NCBI GenBank assembly: GCA_907163375.1 | Contig: CAJQUW010016113.1 | Coordinates: 23,247-87,246, forward strand | Direction: 5' to 3' | Length of the DNA stretch: 64,000 bases | Source: Prostheceraeus crozeri | Taxonomy: Eukaryota > Platyhelminthes > Polycladida > Euryleptidae | Part shown: positions 1-11,025 of the stretch, piece by piece | Layout: each line of letters begins with the position of its first letter | Position numbering within the stretch: position 1 is the first letter of the stretch | Program-made: the position numbers and the translations under genes | The notes under the pieces: model-generated | Databases searched by the model: none | The model's input: only the letters and a program-made list of their open reading frames with translations | What the model was told of the DNA's origin: nothing

Positions 1-204
1 ATATATAGCTCAAAATTGCCACGGTTAGTTTTAGCCTTATGCTTAGGCCTACAGTTATTAAAAGCCTTAAGACTTAACTTAAAAAGAGTGGACCGAGGAA
101 GCGAAAAGGAAAAAAGAAAAAGTTCAGAACCTTAACTGGGAAGAAGTGGTAGTTCGAAGAACCGACGGCTCTCAGGCGAGCTGTGCGTTCAGTGAAAACA
201 AAGC

Positions 205-640
205 TGGGTCCTGGCGTGGCGCCAAATATGTTACGGGTTATTATTTTCTTAATATTCCCCTAAAACATATAGATTGAAAAATGTAAATGAAAAAATGTGG
301 ATAAATTATATTGTGAAAATAAATAAATGGTGCAAACAGGTCTCTTCAAGGACAGATGGTTACGTTCACAAGGTTATAAGACAGTCACAGCACCAACAGT
401 GTCTCCAGATTCTTCCAGGACCACAAGCCGTGGTGATGTTCACGTCCGCAGCAGTTCGATGATAGTTCGCACATAGAAGTATAGCTCTGCAACACCGTCA
501 AGGGCTCTCGCCGACAACTTCGCTTGGAGAGACCAGATTGCGAGAGCGGGCGTTGTTCATGCCTCGTTAAATACGTCTGTGAAGATTCGCTCACGGTCAG
601 CTACCAATTGTTTAGTCATCCATTGTCTGATGACATGACA
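205..640 (-). repeat. LTR of a retroelement running off the left edge, with primer-binding site
   Basis: Read on the minus strand, a sequence ending CCCGTAACA (plus-strand start at 229) is followed after 4 bases by TGGCGCCACGCCAGGACC (224 down to 207). This is the layout of an LTR end next to a tRNA primer-binding site. The internal part of that element would lie left of base 205 and leave the window. The far LTR boundary is not certain; about 635-640 fits a TG...CA-bounded LTR of roughly 400 bp. A similar motif occurs on the plus strand at 15071. Confidence 0.5.
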
Positions 641-647
641 TGTCTTG

Positions 648-1712
648 TCAGTCATGTACCGTAGATAGCTGACAAGTTGGACTTTTGTATGACATTGGAA
701 CTTGAAATGCATGCCGCGGAAAAGTTATTGCTCTAACAATGGAATGGAGATTGTTCTCACAAAACAATAAAATGCATAATAAATGCATAATAAAGCAAGA
801 AGACAAACTGCCTAGCACACAACATGTGCTTCTCTGACATCGTAGCAAATTGGCAGCGTAACTCCGCCATCTTTCTCGTAACTTATACGGCAACTTCATA
901 ATAATGGACTGGATTTCCTTAGGACTCTGGAGTTGATTGAGATGACTGACATCTTCTGTATAATTTGCGCAGCTACAGAGGAATACCGCAAATTCTTCTA
1001 TAGCCTTTCCATCTTCGCGAATTATTGGTGGCCACTGCTCAAGACGTTGAAGAAACGAATTAGCAATTGCAAACTCATTGCCATACTTATCATGTAGCAG
1101 TTTCATTGCGGTTGAATAGCCTTTGCTGGGCTCCATATGTAGGCAGCTACGAACTGAGGCTCGTGGTAATCTACTGGTGTATTGTTCAAGGTAATACAAA
1201 CGGTCACTATCATTGGTCGTCTTAGACTCAATCGACCTTTTGAAAGACTAAACGAACTGCAAGAACTTGGTGAGATCGGTGCCATCAAAAGTATCTGGTT
1301 GACGTCTCGGGAGCATTAGTCGTTCCTGATTTTGAGCCAATGTCTGAGATATTTGATTTTGCTCAATGAGAAATTGCTGAAGTACGCTATTGTTCTGATT
1401 TGAACTACTGATAGCATCCAGGCCTTCATGTTGGTTAGATCGTTGTTTTAACTTGTGAATCATGCTTCTCGCTTTAAACTCATAATCGCATGACCTAGTG
1501 AGCTCATCGTCTACCTCTTCTTCGGGAACGAGTCCAAAAATTTCTTGGTCAACTGTAGATAAATCGTCAGCACATGCTTGAAGCATACACAATACAGCTT
1601 CAATATCAGAATGCTCATTGGATTCTAGAATATCAGTCGTACGTGAAAGAATCTTCGTAATTTTAGTTCTAGCTACTGCTATTTTCTTACTATAAACCGA
1701 AAGATCAGACAT
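648..1712 (-). pseudogene. BEL/Pao-type gag region (DUF1759-like), broken
   Basis: The first ORF (1712 to 1248) starts MSDLSVYSKK and is a helical, charged N-terminal gag-like region. It runs into RRQPDTFDGTDLTKFLQF, which resembles the 'P.F.GD...F..F' start of DUF1759 in BEL/Pao polyproteins. After a frame change the same domain continues at 1199 with LLHDKYGNEFAIANSFLQRL and KLPYKLRERWRSYAANL. The expected zinc knuckle and protease are absent, and below about 830 the sequence no longer looks coding. The fragment lies downstream, in the minus sense, of a BEL pol, so it belongs to a second copy or a tandem arrangement. Not functional as seen. Confidence 0.7.
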
Positions 1713-2464
1713 GACAAATCAGCGAGAATTGAAAATCCACTTATCACAAGAATACGACACAAAAGAAGCTACCGGAATCAGATCGAGTAAAACATACACT
1801 GGACAGAGATACTCGAATTTAACAAGAAAGTATTACAATGTTTAAAATTACTGTTATTCTGATATGAACTTCTCACGTAGTACGTATTTAGATAATATCA
1901 TGTATCATGTCCGTCTAAAATCACCATACATGTAGATTAGAAATTCAATCAAATAGTGTCCGCTGTCATCACAAAACTTGTAATAATGTCTATTTAAGAT
2001 TTTCGTAATGATTAAGATTATTCGTGAATATCATGTCGAAAGTAATTATTTAGTCGCATGAAAAGTTCTAGCTTCCAGTTTGCAATCCAATCAAATTCAC
2101 GTCGTTACTTCTTTCACTCTTTGAACTTCTTCTAATTTGAAACCATTGGTGCGGGAGCTGGAACTTGAACCATTATCATCCTCATCAAACGACACTCGAA
2201 GGATTGGGAAGAGTTCAATGTTTGTAACTGTAAAACGCGTTCTTGTTCGCAAATCGCTTTATTCGTCAAATATTACAAACCTTAAGCGATGCCATTGAAC
2301 GGTTACTAAAAATAGAAATTTATGCAAGTTACATACGAGTTCACAAAAATAGAATCAGAAACTCAAATACATACCAAACAGTTTGACTCTTTCCCAAAGC
2401 TAACGAATGATAGACAAATTGATAATGTCAAAAAATACAAATGCGCAACAGATAATAGCAAGGT
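1713..2464. other. Non-coding stretch between BEL pol and BEL gag
   Basis: No convincing gene. By position, on the minus strand between the end of a pol and the start of a gag, it should hold a BEL LTR and leader. I could not find a confident LTR boundary. Confidence 0.3.
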
Positions 2465-2602
2465 TCCATAGTTCCTTGAGATGATATGTAAATTTAAGGG
2501 AAATTGCACATAGACTTCACGAAAATGAACTACATAGAAAATCAGTAAAAGAGAAGCATAGAAATACAAACGCATACACCAAGACATAGAAAGACGAATG
2601 AT
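2465..2602 (-). repeat. 138-bp repeat shared with 9205-9342 (BEL 3' region)
   Basis: These 138 bases match 9205-9342 with about two differences and in the same orientation. In the minus sense they encode a membrane-like stretch (SMSWCMRLYFYASLLLIFYV). Here the repeat is joined directly to the DUF5641-like pol end at about 2602, whereas at 9342 it continues upstream into another ORF (start GKLNPREYIHEKEK). This suggests a deletion joined the two parts here. Confidence 0.8.
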
Positions 2603-3596
2603 CGTATTTGATTTCGGTTACTCGACCGACAGGCCACTGGTTTCTCGGACGATTTTTGATCGATTACAAGTACTAAATCTCCTACTTGATGCGGCGGAAC
2701 GCCTTTGTTCCATTTTTGTCTTTTTTGAAGAAGGCTTAAATACTCTCGCCTCCAACGATTCCAGAATACATCTGCTAAATATTGCACTTGCTTCCATCTT
2801 TGTTTGAGGTAGCACTCGTCAGCAGAAAACAAGCCAGGAGGGTAAGTCGGACCAGATTTCAGAAGTAGAATGTGATTCGGGGTGAGAGGTCGAAGATCGT
2901 TTGGATCATCAGACAGACTAGTGATTGGACGACTATTCAGATAGCTTCGACTTCACAAAGTAACCGTGCTCAATTCCTCATCAGTAAACTTCAATTTTTG
3001 TTCTCTCATACTCCATTGAGTACCTTTTTGACTGATCGAATTTCACGCTCCCATACACCTCCGAAATGTGGTGCAACGGAGGGTTGAAAACCCATTAACA
3101 TTGTGTTGTAGTAATACATCCGAAATTAATAGCTGATTCCATGCCTTAATTTCTCTTTTGAATTCCTTATAGGTGCCAACGAAGTTAGTAGCGTTGTCAC
3201 TACGTATAACCTTTACTTGTCCTCGTCTTGAAATAAATCGTCTGATGGCATTAATGCAAGAAATCTGTGGTTCAATGAATTCGCAATTTCTAAATGGATT
3301 GATCGACTGACTAAACATGTGAAAATGACTCCATAACGTTTTTCTACTTTTCTTTCTCGAAAAATTTGAAATGGACCGAAGTAATCAATGCCGACGTTTT
3401 CGAAAGGAGTTTTATCTCCTGTAACACGATCTACAGGTAGGTCTGCCATTAGGTGTTGACTTGGCCTTCCTTGATATTTACGACAGAAAATGCAAGTTCT
3501 AGCGATAACTTTGATAATGGAGGTAACTCCAATAATCCAGAACCGTTGGCGAAGTATCGAAAGTACTAAAAGTTCCTACCCATACAACCAGATCTA
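2603..3596 (-). pseudogene. BEL/Pao pol: integrase core and C-terminal DUF5641-like region, frameshifted
   Basis: The minus strand encodes the integrase CC pair (RTCIFCRKYQ, about 3500), then VGIDYFGPFQ with the first catalytic Asp (about 3380), VIRSDNATNF with the second Asp (about 3215), and FGGVWEREIRS with the catalytic Glu (about 3050). The tail, from 2832, includes LKQRWKQVQYLADVFWNRWR and reads as the DUF5641-type end of BEL polyproteins. Several frame changes separate these parts. The 5' half of the same pol lies at 5408-7048, beyond the inserted Tc1 element. Inactive remnant. Confidence 0.85.
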
Positions 3597-5405
3597 CAGT
3601 GCTGCTCAAATTAATCGGAACACCCATGCTATTCTCGGATAATATGAAAAACACGTCTATTTAACAAAGACAAAGTTTATTGCATGTATCCTTAGAAGAC
3701 CTAGGTATCAAAACATTGTCAGAAAATTTGGTTTTCACATGTCTAGTACTTCGTATGCCCTCCTTTGGCCTTATAAAGGGACATGACTCGTTCTGGCATA
3801 CCACGGATCAATTTTCCACACGTTTCGTCGAGCTTGTCTCGCAGTTCTCCATCACGAGCACAAATCTCCAAAAAAGTTTATTGATAAGTTCTTGCTTACT
3901 GGTCAGTGTGTGGCGCCGAAGTCGTGCTTTGATGACACCCCATAGTGTCTCTATGGGGTTCATATCGGTGTGAATTTGATGGCCAAGGGAGAACTTCAAT
4001 ACCGCACTGCTCAGTAAACCGTTTCACAGCTTTGGAAGTGTGGCAAGGGAGCATTGTCTTGCTGAAACACAAAGTCGGTGCTTTGTTCTCCATACCACTG
4101 ATTTGCTTGAGGTATAAGACGACGTTGCAAGACACTGATATATTGGTCGCTGCGCATTGTGCCTTCGACAACATGGATTCTACCACATCCGTGCACAGAC
4201 ATGCAGCCCCATATCATCACTTTTTGAGGCTGCTTGACTCGCTGAGCGACATGTAAGGGACTCAGGGGTTCTGCTCCTTTCCTTACCACTCGGGGTTGAG
4301 ACACCTGTACTTCCACACTTGATTCATCACTGAAGATTACCTGAAAATGGAAAAAAAATGATTAAAATAAGAGTGTCGAAACCAATTTTAATAGGCCTAA
4401 TAACAAAGGATAAACATTTAATTTCTATCTAATAAAAAAATAATTATTTTGGGTAACAAAGAGCATTGAAAAAGAACTTCTTGGTTCGTATGATTTATTA
4501 ATATTTTTCGTCCTGATTTAGTAACTTTTCTTCAATTGCTGTTAGTTTTCTTGCGACTAATCATTTGTCCTGATTTTATGTGACCAATATACAAATATGA
4601 AAAAACTCACTTTATTCCATTGTGCTTCAGTCCAATGTCTGTAGACCTTAGCCCAAGCAAAACGTTTCTTCCTCATAGCTTTTGTCAATAAAGGCTTTTT
4701 TTACTGGTTTTATAGCCTTTCTCCCACCTTCAAGAAGCCGTCGACGGATTGTTTGTGACGATAAATCACTTGGAAGTTGTCTTTTGATATCCATTGAAGA
4801 AAGTCTAGGATTTCGTATTCTAGCTCGAAGTATGAGTCGATCGTGTTGCAAAGATGATTTGCGCTTTCGACCACATCTACCAAGTTTGCTACTTTGTGTG
4901 GTACCAGTTTTATCGAAATTGTGGATTGTGCGATTGACCGTTGTCAGAGGAATCCCGATTTTACGACTGATGGCTCTCTGTGACATTTTCGCATCTTGGT
5001 GCAATGTGACGATTCTCCTTCTGTGTTCAGGTGTCAAGTCCATAGCATCAACTCGTGTGTTGAATGTATTAAAGTCGCACGTTTTATGCACCAGTTATCA
5101 TTCTAATTCATCGGAAGCCAATGAGCGACAACCAATCATAGCAACGAACAAAGTATCGGCAACAAGTCTAGTATCTGTCAACGCTTCTCATTCGACACAG
5201 CAAATACCGGTAACTTCTGTATGTAGAAATCGGACAATCAGTGAATGAATCACACCTAACGCATGCTAGAATACCAAACTGATATTGTCAATAAGTGTAG
5301 AAGGAATTGGGTATCATTTACTGTATCTGATAATAATGTAAAGGGTTTATAGAAAGCAATTATTCGTCCAATCGAGGGGTGTTCCGATTAATTTGAGCAG
5401 GTCTG
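3597..5405 (-). mobile_element. Tc1/mariner element with ~29-bp TIRs and TA duplication, inside the BEL pol
   Basis: The left end (3597, CAGTGCTGCTC...) and the right end read backwards (5405, CAGACCTGCTC...) share an inverted repeat of about 29 bp containing CAAATTAATCGGAACACCC, with two mismatches near the tip. TA flanks both ends (3595-3596 and 5406-5407). The element is 1809 bp. It splits the BEL integrase between the HHCC histidines (right) and the cysteine pair (left), so it inserted after the BEL copy. Confidence 0.93.
3808..5091 (-). pseudogene. Tc1-family transposase with one intron, frameshifted
   Basis: Exon 1 (5091 to 4611) encodes the paired-type helix-turn-helix DNA-binding region (MDLTPEHRRRIVTLHQ, SQRAISRKIGIPLTTVNRTI). 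The intron 4341-4610 is 270 bp with GTGAGT...TTTTCAG borders and phase 0, giving WNK|VIFSDES across the junction. Exon 2 from 4340 carries the DDE core: IFSDES (first Asp), VFQQDNAP (second Asp) and, after a frame change, MNPIETLWG (Glu). The start at the ATG in MDLTPEH (or the upstream M) precedes the helix-turn-helix. It should cut and paste the 3597-5405 element by binding its TIRs. The frame change before the Glu makes this copy inactive. Confidence 0.9.
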
Positions 5406-5407
5406 TA

Positions 5408-5748
5408 AGATGCTGATCACGCACGATAAGTTCGGAAACAAAATGTCTTTTAGGAAGAATCATTGGGTGCTTTGATTCCCAAGAAACCTCAGATCTAGAA
5501 ATTCTTCCTCCAACTCTAATGATATTGTTGTGATCAATAAATGGATTCAAGAGATACAAAGAGCTTCTTCGACTAAGTTTTTCTTTTGCAATATCGCGCA
5601 ATTCATTCTGAAAACATGTACTCTGTACATAACGCATGATCGCCGTTACAATATTTTCCAAATCTCTTAGAGTTAGGCTAGAAGGGAGTTTGCAATGATA
5701 ACGAAGACAATTATTTATCAATAATAGCCATGCGACCCGTCTTTTCAA
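5408..5748 (-). pseudogene. BEL/Pao pol: connector and integrase zinc-binding start, cut by Tc1 insertion
   Basis: The minus ORF has features of the region between RNase H and integrase in BEL elements: SSLYLLNPFIDHNNIIRVGG followed by KHPMILPKRHFVSELIVRDQ, including the HHCC histidines. It stops at the TA target site of the Tc1 element (5406-5407) and resumes at 3596. A stop or frame change separates it from the RT/RNase H ORF ending at 5813. Confidence 0.8.
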
Positions 5749-5812
5749 CTTGTACCAAGAGGAGCAACTGTGAATGAGTTTGTCTAATGAATTTATCTCA
5801 TTATGATGTGGT

Positions 5813-7048
5813 CTACGATTTGATTTCTTTTGGCCTCTTCAATTCTGGGTCTTCGTTTTCATCTAGAGACAAATCTAAGACGCTAACATCTGACACATCA
5901 GTTGGCTTCGATGATTTCAATATTCGTGGACCACTCTTCCATTCATCATATGACACGAAAGAAGAAATAGATAACCCTCTACTACTGCAATCAGCGGGAT
6001 TCATTTTCGATGGCACATGATGCCAATTCAAAATGTTACTGTGCTCTCGAATATACTCGACTCTATTCGCGACAAATCTTTGTAATCTTTTTGCTTTGTT
6101 GTTCAAATACTTAAGGACTAATGTGCTATCTGTCCAAAAATGATAAGATTCGATGTGTATTTCCATTTCTCGAGTTACTGTCAATTTCATCGAAACAGCA
6201 AGCTTTGCAGCAGTCAACTCAAGTCTCGGTATTGTAATCGTCTTCGATGGTGGAAGTCTAGATTTCGCAAGAATCAACGAACAAGAAATACTTCCATCGA
6301 TCGAGAAAATTTTCAAATATGCCACTGCACCATATCCAGTCTCACTCCCATCACAGAAAATGTGTACTTCAAATTTGGAAGTATTCAAGCATCCGAAGCC
6401 GTAAAACCTGGGGACACAAAAGTTTGCCAGTAAATGCAACTCCGACAACCATTGTTTCCAAGCCATTTCTAACTCTTTTGTTATTTCGGAATCCCAATCG
6501 AACTTCATCTCACAAAGACGCTGAAATATTCTTTTTGCTGGGAGAATTGCTGGACAAATAAAACCGAAAGGATCATATATTGAGTATATTGAGTATATTG
6601 TAGAAAGAATTCCTCTTCGAGTATTTGGCTGATTACCCTGCTCTATCTTGAATTCCTTATAATCTATATCTCCCAAATGCAATGAATTCAATACTTCCGG
6701 ACTATTCGCGACGAATTTTGTGAGGTTAAAACCTCCCGCAGCGCAAAGGCTCTTCATTTCTCGAACGAGCTTATCTGCTTCATCGAACTCATTGACTGAT
6801 TTAAGCATGTCGTCAACATAAAAATTTCGTGTCACTGTGTTCACAGATTTCTCACTGAAAGATTTATTCTGATCTACAGCTGTCTTTTGAAGAGCGTAAT
6901 TCGAACAGCTGGGAGAAGACAAGGCGCCAAAAACGTGGACTCTAAGTCTGTATTCGGTAGCAGATCTTGATAAATCTCCATCTTCGTACCAAAGAAGTCT
7001 CAAGAAATTGGTGTGCATTCTTGGAACGCGAACTTGGTAGAAAATCAT
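5813..7048 (-). pseudogene. BEL/Pao pol: reverse transcriptase and RNase H region, 5'-truncated
   Basis: A long ORF (about 411 codons) encodes the C-terminal half of the RT and the RNase H of a BEL/Pao element. It begins inside the RT at MIFYQVRVPR and has the active-site motif NFYVDDMLKS. The Pao-specific RNase H follows: VHIFCDGSETGYGAVAY (Asp), PRLELTAAKLAVSM (Glu), YHFWTDSTLVLKYL (Asp) and SKMNPADCSSRG. The upstream RT half and protease are missing because sequence right of about 7050 is a different Tc1-type element. Codon use looks intact, so decay is fairly recent, but the copy is non-functional. Confidence 0.9.
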
Positions 7049-7178
7049 CCTAAAATTTGACTAAATAAAACATAAGTATGATACAGAAAGCATTTTTCAT
7101 GTTATTTCATGTCCCTAATATATTTAAATGTCCTTATATAATCTGATAGGCTATGATACAGTAACGGTTCTTAAGAAG

Positions 7179-8155
7179 TTAATATTTTGTGGCCCTACCC
7201 TTATTGTCAATGACATTACCAATTCGTCTGGGCATTGATTCGATGATATCGTTGATTTTTGACTGATTTAACTTTCTCCACTCTCTTTTTAACAGTGACG
7301 TAAGTTGTGATACGCCATCTGTAGGTAGCAGTGAACGACGAACGTTACGTTTTAGAATACTCCATACATTTTCTATGGGATTCAGATCAGGAGAACGAGC
7401 TGGCCAAGATAATGTCCTAAGCCCTAATTGAGACTTGCATAAGTTGACTCTACTACTCCTGTGACACGTAGCATTATCATCCATAAATAACCAAGTCGAT
7501 GGATCACCAAGTTGATCTGTCATTTGGCCAATGTTCATTCGTAAAACATTCACATAGCGTTCAGAATTCATGGTTCCTTGCTGTATGTGAAGTTCAGAGC
7601 GGCCATTGGTCCAAATGCCAGCCCAAATCAGTAGAGGGGACGATGTAAATGTCTAGGAATTTCCTGATCAGATTTTATCCATAATCTCAATCGACCATCA
7701 CTATCCTTCAGACGGACTGATGCCTCATCAGACCAGACAACCCGATCCCATTGATTTCGACAGTGACAATGACTCATTGCCCATCTGAGACGTCTTTTTG
7801 TATGCTGATCTAATAATTCGATCTGAGAGGGCCTCTTACAGCTCTTGAAATTCGACTCAATAAGTCTTCTACGAATAGTGGACTTAGAAATAGACGAGAC
7901 TAGTGCAGCCATCTCAGTTAACGAGAGACTTGGATCAACTTTAACAAATCTCAAAATTAGGCGGTCTCTACGTTTGGATGTTTTGCGTGGACGGCCAGAA
8001 CCCTCTTTACGACAGAGTCGATAATCATCATTATGCCATCGATGCACATTTGTGTAAGGGACATTTAGTCGCTTGCTTGTAGCTCGCAAAGAAAACCCTA
8101 GTTCTAGCAAGGCTGACACTTTGCCTTTTGTGAATGCGATCTCGTTAGTGTTCAT
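7179..8155 (-). pseudogene. Second Tc1/mariner transposase (DD34E type), one frameshift
   Basis: The N-terminal ORF (8155 to 7628) starts at an ATG and encodes a Tc1 helix-turn-helix (GFSLRATSKRLNVPYTNVHR, GRPRKTSKRRDRLILRFVK) and the first catalytic Asp in RVVWSDEASVRL. The second ORF (7571 to 7179) gives LFMDDNATCHRS (second Asp) and SPDLNPIENVWSILKR (Glu), ending NKGRATKY. The two ORFs are joined by a frame change near 7630, making the copy inactive. Its family differs from the 3597 element. A TA at about 7051-7052 marks the junction with the BEL RT, but I found no convincing TIR pair. Confidence 0.88.
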
Positions 8156-8299
8156 TTGTGCTTTGTATTGTTTTCAACCGGTAAGAGATAGATTTCTAGC
8201 TGAAAGCAATCAGGAGTGCTGCCAACACCACCGCAACGAAGTCAAGAAGCTATGGAACATGAAGTCCAGTTAATCACATGTAGCAGTTACATTATTGTT

Positions 8300-9204
8300 G
8301 ATGAATAATGGTGCTATACTGGCTCCACAGAATTAGATTGTTTAACCGCATCACTTTGCTAGAAGTGCAAACTGATTCAAACAGATGGCACATGCAGGAA
8401 CTTACTAAGTGGGCAAAAAGAAATTTTTAATACTTTACAGAGATAGGAAAAATAGTCGTGCGTCGCTTGCAGATTGATGTGAATTCCTTCAAAATGCTCC
8501 GATCGCCACGACTCCTTCAGATTCGAAGAATTCAGATCATTGCGCAAAAGTTTTCTCGATAATGTTGGGCCCTCCGATCATTTTATAAAAAAGTTAGCAG
8601 GCGCACGAAAAAATGTTCACAAACTTCTCTGTAGAGCTTGACATCGTCTGTGTCTCTTTGCTGTGTGACCCGGTTGATAACAATCACTGAAACTTCGCAG
8701 AATTTGGCGTGTTTGATGTTGAACTGGCTGCTCATTGTTCGATTGCTATGGTATTATGTCAGCAGATTGTGCCATTTCATTTACGTTACATGTTCCAATG
8801 TTTCCTTTCTAGTCAAGCAGAAGAAGAGACGACCTGTATAATTCTGTGACTGGCACTGATTGACCGATTTTCTTTATTTTTATTTTGCTTGATAGCTTTT
8901 GGCTTGTAGAACAACATATTGCATAACAAAGGAAACAAATGTAATTTTATAAGAGTGAGGTATGATTTTGTGTAACATTGCTAAATGAAGATCAAATTAT
9001 CTACTACTTTTTTATCTATAACAGGAAAACAAATCAATATTCATGCTTGAAATTTCCAACAATGATATTAGTAAGCACAACTGACATATCTTCCAAATTT
9101 CAGAGAAATTCGTTCAAGTTTGGCGGAGTTAGACAAAGTTGAAGTTAAGGCGATGTTTAAGGGTGATCCATTTTTTATGAAACAATCTATAGCAAGGTTT
9201 ATTG
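8300..9204. other. Non-coding stretch
   Basis: No recognised gene. A short plus-strand ORF at 8638-8841 has no family resemblance. The interval may hold the right flank of the second Tc1 element and unassigned retroelement sequence. Confidence 0.3.
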
Positions 9205-9342
9205 TCCATAGTTCCTTGAGATGATATGTAAATTTAAGGGAAATTGCACATAGACTTCACGAAAATGAACTACATAGAAAATCAGCAAAAGAGATGCATA
9301 GAAATACAAACGCATACACCAAGACATAGAAAGACGAATGAT
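9205..9342 (-). repeat. Second copy of the 138-bp BEL 3' repeat
   Basis: This nearly matches 2465-2602 (about two differences). On the minus strand it is the end of an ORF beginning at 9453 (GKLNPREYIHEKEK, then a hydrophobic stretch LLSLVSLFFDIFLGFLII). It shows the sequence deleted from the copy at 2.5 kb. Confidence 0.8.
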
Positions 9343-9449
9343 TAAGAAACCTAGAAATATATCGAAGAACAAAGAGACCAAACTTAACAGTGTATTCGCA
9401 CTTTGAATCTTCTCCTTTTCATGGATATATTCTCGGGGATTCAGCTTAC

Positions 9450-9793
9450 CCATTGACGCAATGGTTGCTTACGCCATTCTCCAATCCTGATACACGGCAG
9501 TTCAGCATGCATTCAACTTGTCACATAAGAAAACCCGTGTCCTCATTGAAAATGTTTTTGGTAGACTGAAACGAAGGTTTCATTTGCTTCATTCCGAAAA
9601 TCGTCATCCTAAAATTGATGACATTGTTCGAGATATTCGGGCCTGTGGAATCTTGCATAACATTGGAGTGAGCAAGAATCAACCAGACTTGAATGACAAT
9701 ATATCAGATGACCAGCCTGTCTCATTTCCTTTTATTGGGCCCTTAAATCATCAAGCGAAACGAATGTTTGTGGCCAACCAACATTTTGCCTAG
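9450..9793 (+). pseudogene. PIF/Harbinger (HARBI1-like) transposase C-terminal fragment
   Basis: The ORF from 9518 begins SHKKTRVLIENVFGRLKRRF, the signature of the C-terminal DDE block of HARBI1-type nucleases, followed by RACGILHNI. Just upstream, in another frame, WLLTPFSNPDT resembles the preceding conserved block, so one frame change is present. The N-terminal two-thirds are missing. It abuts the BEL repeat on the left and a LINE fragment on the right. Confidence 0.85.
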
Positions 9794-9799
9794 AATGGT

Positions 9800-10462
9800 G
9801 GAATGGTTATTCAGCTTCCTTCTTAGATAGGAGAAAAAGGACTTGTTATTCGTATTTCGAACAAGACTATTTTCATAGGTACAAAAGAAATTCTTCACAT
9901 CTGATTTGAATTTAGCACATACAATAAATTTATAATCGTCTGTCAAAGAAGGATCAGTTTTCAATTTACGATGAATTCTTTTCTTCTTTTGCAGCTGACG
10001 CCTAAGATATTTGCGGTAGATGAAGCGTTTGCTTTCGAATTTAAGAGGCACAAGATTTCTGTCAGAAATGATAGCGTCTAATACACAGGTAGTCCCAAAA
10101 CAATTGTGTGTTAGATAACTCCTGAAAGCGACCGTACCAATCAACATTTTGAATGATAGAGCTAATCATGTTGTAATCCGCTTTAAAGAAATTTGGCACG
10201 AGAATAGGCCTTGATTGGGATTGTACCATTTAACCTGAAGGAAATACTGTACTATTGTGATCACAGGTATCAGAAAAAGACGGACCAATAGAAATATCCA
10301 GTACATTATTGGTATGATTTGTCAGAATTAGATCCAAGACATTACATGCACGCGTGGGTTCATTGACCAACTGAGTCAAATTTAACTTGATACATTCATT
10401 CAAGAAAATAGATGCACTACCAGTGGATACCAAATCAGGCCACGAAATGGATGGAAAGTTGA
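9800..10462 (-). pseudogene. Non-LTR retrotransposon fragment: endonuclease end and linker (CR1/Jockey-like)
   Basis: The minus strand encodes FPSISWPDL...LTQLVNEPTRACNVLDLILTN, typical of the apurinic-type endonuclease of LINEs. A frame change follows, then a linker rich in basic helices (RRQLQKKKRIHRKLKTDPSL, SFFSYLRRKL) as found between endonuclease and RT. The RT itself is absent. 3'-truncated relic. Confidence 0.75.
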
Positions 10463-10860
10463 AATCACAACGTCTGTTGAAACCACCCCCGAGTTTTATT
10501 CGAAAACTACAGTACAGAGAATTTACAAAAGATACAAGAAAATTGGCCGCGACACTTGCGGCAATTTTAAAAGAGAGACTTGTTACAATAGTACATTTAA
10601 AAGAGGATAGTCAGTCACTGAGCACTGCCGCAACGATAGGAGATAACATCGTCCAATGGGAAGTCCTTCTTCCATGGTATTGATTGAAGGAAGTCTGACG
10701 TCATTGAAGGTCCCTGCCGCAACGAGCGGCGACACATTGCCACACATGCCGGGCATGTGTGCCACACATTGCCACATACAAAATGAGTTGTCTATATGTT
10801 TAATAATATACTAGTTCATTTACCACTGGCGTATTTATGTGATTAAAACTTTATATGTAA
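10463..10860. other. Non-coding stretch with short palindromes
   Basis: Nothing coding that I trust. It includes a hairpin (AAAATTG(G)CCGC with GCGGCAATTTT, 10539-10568) and a palindrome at 10741-10761 (CACACATGCC, one base, GGCATGTGTG) flanked by acacattgcc on both sides. Confidence 0.5.
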
Positions 10861-10950
10861 TGCAATTATAATGCATAGCGTAATAATTAAAATGATATAA
10901 TACATAGCAATATAATACATAATATAATGCATAGCATTATAATTATATAA
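10860..10950. repeat. Low-complexity ATAATGCATAGC/TAATACATAGC repeat
   Basis: Degenerate tandem copies of about 10-15 bases (taatgcatagc, taatacatagc, ataatacata) in very AT-rich sequence. Confidence 0.7.
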
Positions 10951-11025
10951 GCGTAGAAGAGCAGAAATTCCAATTACAGAAGATAATATTTTCCCATGCT
11001 TAACACTATTTCACAAAAAGAAAAG

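Noticed and set aside
10387..10683. 98-codon plus ORF
   Set aside because: Half of it is antisense to the LINE endonuclease fragment and the rest contains palindromic non-coding sequence.
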